Positions 1-7,685 of a DNA stretch of 22,737 nt are shown piece by piece. Source of the DNA: Rikenellaceae bacterium (lineage in GTDB: Bacteria > Bacteroidota > Bacteroidia > Bacteroidales > UBA932); contig CAAFZB010000043.1 of assembly GCA_900767405.1 (NCBI GenBank), positions 1 to 22,737 of the forward strand, in the 5' to 3' direction. How positions within the stretch are numbered: the first letter of the stretch is position 1; every line of letters begins with the position of its first letter. The position numbers and the translations under genes were made by a program. The notes beneath the pieces were generated by a model. That model worked only from the letters and a program-made list of their open reading frames with translations. It was not told where the DNA came from and ran no database searches.

Positions 1-11
1 AATAGTTTTTG

Positions 12-19
12 TAACTTTG
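12..19 (+). promoter_or_regulatory. Possible -7 element (TAACTTTG) upstream of the subtilase gene
   Basis: The octamer TAACTTTG fits the Bacteroidota -7 consensus TAnnTTTG. The matching -33 region would lie at or beyond the window edge and cannot be assessed. If it is real, transcription would begin around 24-27, inside the left arm of the terminator hairpin, so the new transcript would escape the hairpin. The match could be chance. Confidence 0.35.
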
Positions 20-20
20 T

Positions 21-51
21 AAGAGCCGGCAGTTTTATACCGGCTCTTTTT
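21..51 (+). terminator. Rho-independent terminator of an upstream gene
   Basis: A perfect 9-bp stem is visible (21-29 pairing with 40-48, GC-rich core GCCGG/CCGGC) with a 10-nt loop, followed directly by a run of T (49-51, then TAA). The T-run lies on the right, so it terminates transcription coming from the left, from a gene outside the window. A -7-like element sits just before it (12-19). Confidence 0.8.
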
Positions 52-62
52 AATAAAATTTT

Positions 63-2147
63 ATGAAAGGAATTAAGTTTTGTTGCTTCGCATTGCTTGC
101 TCTGGCTGCTTTTGCAGCCTGCCAGAAGGAACGTATTCAGGACGACTCCGTATCTGTAGAAAGGCAATGGCAGAAGAAGATTTTAGGAACCAAGGCAGGC
201 TCGTCTGCCACCACGTTGCTGGTCAAGATTTCATCGGTTTCAGAGCTTGAAGCTCTTGAACAGGCCAGTGGGGTGGGTAAGGTTGAGAAATTGTTCAACA
301 GTGTCCCGGGGAAGGAAGAACTTGAAAAGCAGTTCGGCCTGGACCGTTGGCTTGTTGTTACAAAGGCTGCCGACATTTCCTGTGAGACCCTGGCCTGCAG
401 GCTTGCGGTTATGAATGAAGTGAGTGTTGTCGAATATGACACCCGGTGTGACAGGGACTTTGGAGGAGTGTATCCCGTTTGTGAAGACAAAGTTGTTGCC
501 ACAAAGGCCGATGATGTTCTCCCTTTTAATGATGAGTACCTCAAATATCAGTGGCACTACAGGAATACCGGCGACAAGACTTTCAGTGCAACGGCGGTTG
601 CCGGAGCCGACATTGATGTATTCCCAGTCTGGGAGAAACTCATCACGGGAGACCGCGACATTATTGTTGCCGTTGTCGATGAAGGTGTATGTTATACTCA
701 CGAGGACCTTGCCGCAAATATGTGGACGAATGAAAAGGAAATCCCCGGAAACGGCATCGATGACGACAATAACGGCTATATAGACGACGTTCACGGATAC
801 AATTTCGTGGACAGGGGAGAAATTTCGTGGGGGAAATCGGGTGATGTAGGCCACGGCTCTTTCTGTGCCGGAACAATCGCCGCCGTGAACAACAACGGTA
901 AGGGAGTGAGCGGAATCGCGGGAGGAAGCGGTAATGGAGACGGCTGCCGCATAATGTCCTGCCAGATTTTCTCCGGTAATAGGGGAGGATCGGTAGCGCA
1001 GACCGTGAATGCCGTAAAATATGCCGCAGACAACGGAGCTTCTGTTATTTCCTGCTCGTTCGGTTATTCCAACCCGTTTGCTTCGGATAATGCATACATT
1101 GCTTCACAAGGGTCGGCCGAATCGGATGCAATTCACTATTTTGAATCGATGCCCGGCAATAATCCTGTGCTTAAGGACGGAAATATTGCCATATTCTCTT
1201 CCGGCAACGAGTCTCACCCGTATGCCCATTATCCCGGAGCCCTCTATGATATAATAAGCGTTTCGGCGTTCGGGCCCGACCTGCTCCCTACAAATTATAC
1301 CGACTACGGTCCCGGTTGCAATATTACGGCTCCTGGTGGAGAGATGGGGCAGATCGATACTTTCCGCTCTCTGGTGCTTTCGACTGTTCCCGAGGAAGTT
1401 ACAAGCAAGTTCGACGGTCAGGAGGGAACAGGTTTCAAGTACGGATATATGCAGGGGACTTCTATGGCCTGTCCTCACGTGAGCGGCGTCGTAGCGCTTG
1501 CGCTTTCATATGCCAAGAAACTTGGAAAGACTTTCACCCGCGACGAATTCAAGCAAATGCTGCTTTCGTCGACAAACGACATAGACGAGAAGATTTCGAA
1601 GCAGAGTTCCAAGTCCTATTTCAACGTTAATTTTACAAAGGACGGTATAAAATACTATTATCCCGCGGCTAATCCGCTGAGTATGGCTCCTTTCTACCAT
1701 CAGATGGGTACGGGTGCAGTTGACGCCTGGCGTATGATGATGCATATAGAGGGTACGACCTGTCTTCCCGCCCAGGTTGGAAAGAAGCAGTGGCTCACAC
1801 TGGATTCTGCCCTTGGGTCATCTTCTGTCAGCCTTACTTATCTGGACGTAGAGGTTGACGAGGCTACCGTAAGGGATCTTGGTCTTCAGAAACTCACGCC
1901 CAAGAAGACGGACGGCGTAAACGGGACTCCGGTACCTCTGAAAGAATGTTATGCCTACGAGCAGTTCGGAAGGCTCTACATACATCCTACAAAGGTGGGC
2001 TCGGGTTATGTTAAGATTAAACTGGTTGGAGGCGGAGACCATATCGGAGGAGGAGACAATCCTCCCGGAGGAATGGAACTCGTGAGGGAAGTTTCTATAA
2101 TTGCCCGCGAAGGCGGCAGCATTAACGGTGAAGGAGGCTGGTTATAA
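63..2147 (+). CDS. S8 family (subtilisin-like) lipoprotein serine protease
   Basis: A predicted envelope-anchored serine endopeptidase of 694 aa. Residues 1-20 form a lipoprotein signal ending in a lipobox (AFAAC, lipidated Cys20). Residues about 50-130 look like an inhibitor-type propeptide. The subtilase domain spans about 195-500. Its catalytic triad is visible: Asp206 (VAVVDEG), His264 (GHGS) and Ser467 (GTSMACPHVSG), with the oxyanion Asn382 (SSGN). An acidic insert at 228-242 (GNGIDDDNNGY) resembles the calcium-binding loops common in Bacteroidota subtilases. The tail from about 570 is beta-rich and Gly-rich and does not look like a type IX secretion C-terminal domain, which fits lipid anchoring. 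The start codon sits in an A/T-rich leader without a Shine-Dalgarno site. A small lipoprotein gene follows after 4 nt, probably co-transcribed. The substrate is unknown. Confidence 0.92.
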   Translation: MKGIKFCCFALLALAAFAACQKERIQDDSVSVERQWQKKILGTKAGSSATTLLVKISSVSELEALEQASGVGKVEKLFNSVPGKEELEKQFGLDRWLVVTKAADISCETLACRLAVMNEVSVVEYDTRCDRDFGGVYPVCEDKVVATKADDVLPFNDEYLKYQWHYRNTGDKTFSATAVAGADIDVFPVWEKLITGDRDIIVAVVDEGVCYTHEDLAANMWTNEKEIPGNGIDDDNNGYIDDVHGYNFVDRGEISWGKSGDVGHGSFCAGTIAAVNNNGKGVSGIAGGSGNGDGCRIMSCQIFSGNRGGSVAQTVNAVKYAADNGASVISCSFGYSNPFASDNAYIASQGSAESDAIHYFESMPGNNPVLKDGNIAIFSSGNESHPYAHYPGALYDIISVSAFGPDLLPTNYTDYGPGCNITAPGGEMGQIDTFRSLVLSTVPEEVTSKFDGQEGTGFKYGYMQGTSMACPHVSGVVALALSYAKKLGKTFTRDEFKQMLLSSTNDIDEKISKQSSKSYFNVNFTKDGIKYYYPAANPLSMAPFYHQMGTGAVDAWRMMMHIEGTTCLPAQVGKKQWLTLDSALGSSSVSLTYLDVEVDEATVRDLGLQKLTPKKTDGVNGTPVPLKECYAYEQFGRLYIHPTKVGSGYVKIKLVGGGDHIGGGDNPPGGMELVREVSIIAREGGSINGEGGWL

Positions 2148-2151
2148 TATT

Positions 2152-2598
2152 ATGAAAAAGATTTTGTCTGCGATACTTGTTGCTTCTCTTATGTTCCTTT
2201 GTGCCTGCGGCGGGAAAGTGAATCCCGATCCCGGTCCGGGCCCTACCCCCGGTCCTACACCTACCCCCGGTCCTGCAGACGTTTCCGGATGCTGGGAGCT
2301 TACATCGGTCGCTACCAAGAGCGCAACCGTTGGGTCTCAGACCGTTGACGTGTATCTGAGTTTCAATGCCGGTAAGTTCGAGATTTACCAGAGGACTGGA
2401 ACCAGCCCCAGATATTACAAGTACACCGGCACATACTCCATTAAGGACAATGTTCTGAGTGGAAAGTATGACGACGGAAAAGACTGGTCTGCCACTTACA
2501 GTGTAAGCGTTTCGTCTTCGACACTTACTTTGACGGCCTCTAAGGAAACTGATACTTACAAAAAGATAAGTTCCATCCCCTCGGGGCTGCTGTTATAG
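2152..2598 (+). CDS. Small lipocalin-like lipoprotein
   Basis: A 148-aa predicted lipoprotein. The ATG at 2152 is chosen because it begins a classical signal (MKKIL, hydrophobic core, lipobox LCAC with Cys19); an upstream TTG in frame would bury that signal. After the Cys there is a Pro/Gly/Thr linker (about 25-42), then a compact domain of about 100 aa opening with GCWELTS and rich in alternating beta strands (YTGTYSIKDN, LSGKYDDGK, TLTLT). This pattern resembles the lipocalin-like lipoproteins frequent in Bacteroidales. Function is unknown. It starts 4 nt after the subtilase gene and may be its partner or substrate, which is inference. Its stop codon abuts the stop of the convergent aldo/keto reductase gene (TTATAG), so no separate terminator fits between them. 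Confidence 0.82.
   Translation: MKKILSAILVASLMFLCACGGKVNPDPGPGPTPGPTPTPGPADVSGCWELTSVATKSATVGSQTVDVYLSFNAGKFEIYQRTGTSPRYYKYTGTYSIKDNVLSGKYDDGKDWSATYSVSVSSSTLTLTASKETDTYKKISSIPSGLLL
2242..2274 (+). repeat. Short tandem repeat coding the Pro/Thr/Gly linker
   Basis: The 15-mer CCTACCCCCGGTCCT occurs at 2242-2256 and again at 2260-2274, an 18-bp period that encodes PTPGPT units of the lipoprotein linker. Slippage here would change linker length in steps of six residues without shifting frame. Confidence 0.6.
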
Positions 2599-3912
2599 TT
2601 TGTCCTGTTTGAGATTCTCTATGTAGCGGTCTATCCGCTGCATCTGGGAAGATATCTTGATACCCTGGGGGCAGTGATGCTCACACATCCTGCAACCTAT
2701 GCAATGGCTGGCCTGGCGTACTGTCGGGACAGCCTTGTTGTATGCAAGGAGGTATTTGCGCTTAATTTTCTCGTAACGTTTCTGCTCGCCATTTACGGCA
2801 TAGGTTCCGGCCTTTATCTGAGAATTGTAGAACTGGAACACTCCGGGGATATCGATTCCGTAGGGGCAGGGCATACAGTACTGGCAGGCCGTGCAGTCCA
2901 CAGTGGGATATTCGCGTATCATAATGGCCGCTCTCTCGAGCATCTGCAGCTGGTCTCCGCTAAGGGGCTCGAAATTGCAGAATGTCTGCAGATTGTCCTC
3001 CAGGTGCTCCATATAGGTCATCCCGCTCAGGGTGGTGAGGATTCTTGGGAAAGTGCCGCAGAAACGGAAAGCCCAGGATGCGATGCTCTTGGACGGATCC
3101 TGCTGCTTGAGCATATCGTTGACTGCAGAAGGTACGTCGCTCAACTGGCCTCCCAGAAGGGGTTCCATAATCACTACGGGGATATCCAGCTTCTCAAGCT
3201 CGGTGTACATATGCTCGGCATTTACGTCTCCGTCTGTGTGCCTCCAGTCAACATAGTTCATCTGAATCTGCACAAAGTCCCAGTGATACTGTGGGTGTGT
3301 GGCAAGAACTGCATCGAATCCCTTCATATCACCGTGATAAGACCATCCTAGATGTTTGATGCGGCCCTCTTCCCGCTCTTTCATAAAGAATTCCAGCAGC
3401 CCGTTGTCTACGAAGCGGTGCTGGAAATCTTCGAAACTGGTTATGCAGTGAAGCAGATAATAATCTATGTAGTCGGTCTGGAAAACAGTCCTGGACCTCT
3501 GGTACATATCGTATCCGGCTTCGAAAGGATAGGATGTATTGCGGTAGTTCGAGCATTTGGTGGCCAGAAAGTAGCTCTCGCGGGGATGTCTCAGAAGAGC
3601 AGTTGCGGTGGCCTGCTCGCTTTTTCCCATAACGTAGAGGGGTGCAGTGTCGAAATAGTTCACTCCGGCTTCCAGGGCCCGGTCTACGAGTTTGTTGACT
3701 TCTTCCTGGTTTATTTCCTTCTGTCCGTCCTCCTTTTCTATTGTAGGCCAGCGCATACAACCGTAGCCGAGGCTTGAAACGCCGTCCATATTGCAGAACA
3801 TCTTGCCCAGAGGCTTGGTATCGTTGTTTTTGTCGGATTTGATTCCGCAAGCGGTTATTCCCAAGGCGGCAACTCCCGCCCCGCTCGTCTTTATGAATTC
3901 TCTTCTATCCAT
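2593..3912 (-). CDS. Exported aldo/keto reductase with C-terminal two-[4Fe-4S] ferredoxin domain
   Basis: A 439-aa oxidoreductase. The N-terminus (DRREFIK, then a weakly hydrophobic stretch to about residue 22) is a twin-arginine signal, with a possible lipobox ITAC at Cys22, so the protein is probably moved folded across the inner membrane. The AKR barrel spans about 40-330 with the full catalytic tetrad: Asp88 (FDTAP), Tyr93, Lys119 (ATKC) and His155 (LLH). The tail carries two 4Fe-4S motifs: C340-C343-C346-C349P, and C404-C407-C410 with C414P. Ferredoxin-tailed AKRs are a known family (COG1453-like), but their substrates are mostly uncharacterised. The gene lies 2 nt after a membrane polyferredoxin gene, its probable electron partner (inference). 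It is the last gene of the alaS operon and ends back to back with the convergent lipoprotein gene. Confidence 0.88.
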   Translation of the reverse strand: MDRREFIKTSGAGVAALGITACGIKSDKNNDTKPLGKMFCNMDGVSSLGYGCMRWPTIEKEDGQKEINQEEVNKLVDRALEAGVNYFDTAPLYVMGKSEQATATALLRHPRESYFLATKCSNYRNTSYPFEAGYDMYQRSRTVFQTDYIDYYLLHCITSFEDFQHRFVDNGLLEFFMKEREEGRIKHLGWSYHGDMKGFDAVLATHPQYHWDFVQIQMNYVDWRHTDGDVNAEHMYTELEKLDIPVVIMEPLLGGQLSDVPSAVNDMLKQQDPSKSIASWAFRFCGTFPRILTTLSGMTYMEHLEDNLQTFCNFEPLSGDQLQMLERAAIMIREYPTVDCTACQYCMPCPYGIDIPGVFQFYNSQIKAGTYAVNGEQKRYEKIKRKYLLAYNKAVPTVRQASHCIGCRMCEHHCPQGIKISSQMQRIDRYIENLKQDKL

Positions 3913-3914
3913 AG

Positions 3915-5291
3915 CTATACGGTTTTGTGGCTCTGGCGGCCGTTAACGGTAATTGCGCTTATTGGTCGGCTGGGGCAAAGGTTCTCGCAGGCTCCGCAGC
4001 CAATGCAACGGTCTTCGTTTACTGTGGGGACACGCAGCTCGGTCCCTTCTTTCTTAACCATCCGGATTGCCCCCACAGGGCAGTGGCGGGCGCAGTTCCC
4101 GCAGTTTACAAGGTCGCGGTTGACTACGCAGAGGTCGGGATTGACCCTGGCTGTGCCTATGCTTATTGTAAGTTTCTCTCCCTCTTTGAGTTTGAGAATG
4201 GCGCCGGTAGGGCAGACATCGCTGCAGGCAGTGCATTCGGGCCGGCAGTATCCTTTTTCGTAGCCCATCTGAGGCTGCATAAGGTGCTCCAGGTCTGTAG
4301 AAGGACGTAGGACTTCGTTGGGGCAGGACTGTACGCAAAGCTGGCAGGCGGTGCAGTGGCTGTAGAAATCCCGGGCGCTCCGGGCTCCTGGAGGAACAAT
4401 CCTGTTCTCTCTGGGCGGAACCTGCTTGTCAATCACCGGTGCAAGTTTTCCGTCTTCGGCCTTGAGCGCTGCGCTGGTTGCAAGGAAAGCCATACCTCCA
4501 AGAAAAGCTCTTCGGCCGGTATCGGCAGATTTCTTTTCATCGGAACTTGACTTGTGCTTCTTTGAATAGGCGAATCCGTAGTGTATTGCACCCGCCTTGC
4601 AGTTCTCTATGCAGTCGAAGCAGTCTATGCAGCGGGTGTAGTCTATCTGACCCGCGAAGCTGTCAATGCAGGATGCCTTACATTTCTTGCTGCAGCCGTG
4701 GCATCCAACGCATTTGTCCTTGTCTATTAGCGGGCGCAGAAGGGCGTGTCTGCCGAATATGCTGAGAATTGTGCCTACAGGACATACGTTCCCGCACCAG
4801 GCTCTTCCCCACAGGGCTGCCGAAACACCTATTACAACGAAGGTTACAAGAGCAATTACGGCTACCGTCCCCCAACTCGGGTGAACCAGACTCCCTATCA
4901 TTCTGCCGTAGGCGCTGTAAGGGTCGATAAGGGCAATGATCTGCTGTAAGTTGAATACTATGGCGAGCACTACCAGCGCTACTACCGCATCCCTTACCCA
5001 AACCCTGTTCCTGTTGAATGCGAATGTCTTCTTTATACCGAGAACTTTCCTGAGGAAGATGACAATGTCCTGGAAGACACCCAACGGGCATATTACAGAG
5101 CAGTATATGCGGCCGAATATGAGCGTAAGGAGCGATATTGCAACAATGGCTATCGCATTTGCGGCCAGGCAGGAAGGAATAAACTGGAGTTTGGCCATCC
5201 AGCCCCACCAGTCCTGTCCGAAACCGATGAACAGCAGCGTGATTCCAATGAAGAACACGGCCTGGGCAATGATTCTGAGTTTGCGTAACAT
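3915..5291 (-). CDS. Membrane polyferredoxin, NapH-like part joined to a Tat-type NapG-like part
   Basis: A 458-aa iron-sulfur membrane protein. Four hydrophobic segments are visible (about 7-24, 42-60, 100-120, 142-163), with the NapH/quinol-dehydrogenase signatures C64xxxC68P and C166xxxC170P. Two 4Fe-4S motifs follow (C194-C197-C200-C204 and C221-C224-C227-C231). Residues 258-278 then read TGRRAFLGG followed by an Ala/Leu-rich stretch, a twin-arginine-like motif in mid-protein. After it come about four more clusters (C313-C316-C319-C323P; C349/C353-C356-C360P; C388/C397-C400-C404P; C429-C432-C435-C439P), resembling NapG. The likely role is moving electrons from the quinol pool or a cytoplasmic donor to periplasmic acceptors. 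The start is 3 nt after the permease-Fmt stop; the stop is 2 nt before the Tat-type AKR. No Nap reductase is present, so a nitrate role is not implied. CcoG-like annotation is an alternative. Confidence 0.85.
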   Translation of the reverse strand: MLRKLRIIAQAVFFIGITLLFIGFGQDWWGWMAKLQFIPSCLAANAIAIVAISLLTLIFGRIYCSVICPLGVFQDIVIFLRKVLGIKKTFAFNRNRVWVRDAVVALVVLAIVFNLQQIIALIDPYSAYGRMIGSLVHPSWGTVAVIALVTFVVIGVSAALWGRAWCGNVCPVGTILSIFGRHALLRPLIDKDKCVGCHGCSKKCKASCIDSFAGQIDYTRCIDCFDCIENCKAGAIHYGFAYSKKHKSSSDEKKSADTGRRAFLGGMAFLATSAALKAEDGKLAPVIDKQVPPRENRIVPPGARSARDFYSHCTACQLCVQSCPNEVLRPSTDLEHLMQPQMGYEKGYCRPECTACSDVCPTGAILKLKEGEKLTISIGTARVNPDLCVVNRDLVNCGNCARHCPVGAIRMVKKEGTELRVPTVNEDRCIGCGACENLCPSRPISAITVNGRQSHKTV

Positions 5292-5294
5292 ATT

Positions 5295-7685
5295 TTACAG
5301 TGCCTTGAATTTTTCGGGTTCCCGCCAACCTGCGAGGAAAGCTTTCACGTCCATTCGTTTCTTGCCGGAAAGCTGCAGGTCGGTAATGTCCAGAGCACCG
5401 TCGGCGGTGCAGATGGAAAGGTATGATTTGCCGTCCGACAGGATTTGTCCGGGTATGCCGGAGCGCTCACTTGGACGGGCGAAGAATATCTTGAGCATAA
5501 CTGGCTCCTCTCCTTCTTTCTGGACCGTAGTCCAGGCGGTAGGGAAGGGGGAGAGACCCCTGATAAGGTTGTAGATTCTGCCGGTTCCCTGATTCCAGTC
5601 TATCCGGCAGGTTTCGGGAGAAAGTTTCGGAGCGCTCAGCAGGACTTCGTCTCCCTGGATGAATTCGGCCTGCCTGCGGGTTTCGATATTGTGCTGGATA
5701 AGGCCTTCGACGGTCTGGAGCACAATCTTGGAACCAAGTTCCATAAGGCGGTCGTGAACGTCTCCGGCGGTATCTTCGGGGCCTATCGGACAACTCTCCC
5801 TGAGGAGGATTCCTCCGGTGTCAATCTTGTCGTCTATCATAAAGCTGGTGACACCGGTCCGCCTTTCGCCGTTGATTACAGCCCAGTTGATGGGAGCGGC
5901 TCCACGGTACTGCGGCAGCAGGGCCGCGTGCAGATTGAAAGTGCCAAGTTTAGGCATTTCCCATACTTCCCTGGGCAGCATCCTGAATGCTACGACTACA
6001 AACATATCGGCCTTGAGGTCCCGCAGCTGCTGCAGGAAGTCGGGGTCCTTGAGCTTGACGGGCTGAAGTACCGGGATATTGTGCTGCACCGCATATTTCT
6101 TGACGGCGCTCTCATTGAGCTTGAGTCCGCGGCCGCTGGGCTTGTCGGCAACCGTAACTACCCCTACTACGTTGTATCTGTTGCGTACGAGGTTGTCGAG
6201 CGGGGCTACGGCAAACTCGGGAGTTCCCATATATACAATCCTTACGGGATGGAATATTCTCATAATTATACTCTTTTGTTTACGCCACCATATCTTGAGG
6301 TGGTCCAATTGAATAGTCGTTGCATCGTGGGTCGCTTTCCAGGTGAGGTAAGCGCCGATGGGAGCCATCACCATTGCCGATACGAACACTCCAATAAGAC
6401 CGTCTACGGCTCCGTCTGATGCCAGTCTTGTGCCTGAAATGTCTATTACCCAGTAAAGGACAAAGAACAGCGCAGCGACAATCGCACCTGTGCCCAACCC
6501 TCCTTTCGAAATAAGGGCGCCCAAAGGAGCTCCGATGAAAAAGAGCAGGATACAGGCCAGCGCCTGGGCGAACATCTTCAGGAGTTCCACGTAACTGTGG
6601 GTCTTGTAGTAGATGTCGCTGTAATGGTTGTATGAAATCATTTCGACTTCTGTCCTGAGGGATTCCAGTTTTTCTATGCTTTCTTCGCAAGCCCTGATTC
6701 CATCCTTGCTGTCGTTGAATACAAGAAAGTCTTCGGCTGCAAAGACAGAGTGGTTTTTGTTCAGAAATGCCGTGTCGAGCTGTGACGGACGGGAGAAGAA
6801 AGGCGCTTTGGCAATATGTTTCCCAGTTAGGATGAATATGCTGTCCAGCCTGTTTACGACCGAGTCGTGGATTTCCCGCAGTTGGGAGAAGTTCATAGAC
6901 TTGACCTGGTCGTCGAAACGGACGCTGTCGGATTTTTCGAACGAGTAGTTCTGAAGAGGAATCACAAGATCCTGTTCGTTAAAGGTCAGCCGGCTGAGTT
7001 TGAGCAGGGTGTCCTGGTAATTGACGGTATTGTCTTCCTGGTAGGAACACCCGTTGTACATTGAAAATGTGAGGTAGTCCTTTTTGCGGGACATCTTGAG
7101 CAGGGCGGAGTCGGCAATGGTGAGAGCGGTGTTTCCGTAGCTGGCCGTAGTGTTGTAAACCATTACGTCATACATCATCCCGCTCTTCTTGTCCTTGGAC
7201 CCTATCCGCAGCACGTATCCGTCTATGCCTTCATAGAAAATTCCGGTGGGGATATTGATGGCATCTTTTGTACGGCCTATGTCGTCGCGCAGAGTGAATA
7301 TCTCGTTATATGCTTTCGGAACTATCTTGTCTCCTATGAAGAACGCTCCGACGCCAATCATAAGCGAAACACCTATCATAGGAGCCATAACCCTGGTCAG
7401 TGGAATACCTGCAGAGCGTATGGCCATAAGCTCGTTGTTCTCTCCCAGCGTACCCATAGTCATCACGGCCGCCAGCAGTGTGGCGAGGGGTATTGCAAGC
7501 GGCAGGATGGTGCAGGCGCCCCACATAAGGAATTCCAGAATCACACTCATCTTGAGGCCTTTTCCTACAAGCTCGTCGATATAGAGCCACAGGAACTGCA
7601 TCATAAGGATGAATACGACCACCAGCAGGACCGCAAAGAACGGTCCTACGAAGCCTTTGAGTATGAATCTGTCGAGCCTTTTCAT
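5295..7685 (-). CDS. fmt: LptF/LptG family permease fused in frame to methionyl-tRNA formyltransferase
   Basis: One uninterrupted 796-aa frame holds two unrelated proteins. Residues 1-474 are a YjgP/YjgQ (LptF/G) permease, which partners with LptB in moving LPS out of the inner membrane. It shows N-terminal membrane segments (about 12-35, 50-78, 100-120), a periplasmic middle domain, and C-terminal membrane segments (about 365-385, 393-413, 425-447). Residues 475-796 are a complete 322-aa Fmt, normal length for that family, which formylates initiator Met-tRNA. It has the nucleotide-loop-like start YMGTPEFA and the catalytic trio Asn584, His586 (FNLHAALLP) and Asp622 (KIDTG). An internal ATG at 6263 sits exactly where a stand-alone Fmt would begin, so free Fmt may be made by internal initiation. 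The start overlaps the alaS stop by one base (TAATG). A sequencing indel that merged two genes is an alternative: a TAA in another frame lies at 6280-6282. Confidence 0.85.
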   Translation of the reverse strand: MKRLDRFILKGFVGPFFAVLLVVVFILMMQFLWLYIDELVGKGLKMSVILEFLMWGACTILPLAIPLATLLAAVMTMGTLGENNELMAIRSAGIPLTRVMAPMIGVSLMIGVGAFFIGDKIVPKAYNEIFTLRDDIGRTKDAINIPTGIFYEGIDGYVLRIGSKDKKSGMMYDVMVYNTTASYGNTALTIADSALLKMSRKKDYLTFSMYNGCSYQEDNTVNYQDTLLKLSRLTFNEQDLVIPLQNYSFEKSDSVRFDDQVKSMNFSQLREIHDSVVNRLDSIFILTGKHIAKAPFFSRPSQLDTAFLNKNHSVFAAEDFLVFNDSKDGIRACEESIEKLESLRTEVEMISYNHYSDIYYKTHSYVELLKMFAQALACILLFFIGAPLGALISKGGLGTGAIVAALFFVLYWVIDISGTRLASDGAVDGLIGVFVSAMVMAPIGAYLTWKATHDATTIQLDHLKIWWRKQKSIIMRIFHPVRIVYMGTPEFAVAPLDNLVRNRYNVVGVVTVADKPSGRGLKLNESAVKKYAVQHNIPVLQPVKLKDPDFLQQLRDLKADMFVVVAFRMLPREVWEMPKLGTFNLHAALLPQYRGAAPINWAVINGERRTGVTSFMIDDKIDTGGILLRESCPIGPEDTAGDVHDRLMELGSKIVLQTVEGLIQHNIETRRQAEFIQGDEVLLSAPKLSPETCRIDWNQGTGRIYNLIRGLSPFPTAWTTVQKEGEEPVMLKIFFARPSERSGIPGQILSDGKSYLSICTADGALDITDLQLSGKKRMDVKAFLAGWREPEKFKAL
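6261..6263 (-). other. Candidate internal start codon for free Fmt
   Basis: An in-frame ATG (reading MRIFHPVRIVYMGTPEFA) lies exactly at the permease/Fmt boundary. Initiation here would give a 322-aa Fmt of usual length. Upstream there is only a weak purine stretch (AAAGAG) and A/T-rich sequence, which is normal for Bacteroidota starts. Whether it is used cannot be told from sequence alone. Confidence 0.5.

Noticed and set aside
2577..2586. CCCC-TC-GGGG hairpin at the end of the small lipoprotein gene
   Set aside because: The loop is too short for the full stem and no T-run follows on either strand.
3915..5291. Reading the polyferredoxin as part of a nitrate reductase system
   Set aside because: No napA, napB or napD is present nearby; the similarity is only to the NapG/NapH electron-transfer type.
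5445..6419. 324-aa plus-strand frame opposite fmt
   Set aside because: Antisense to the conserved Fmt domain; composition gives no domain or signal.
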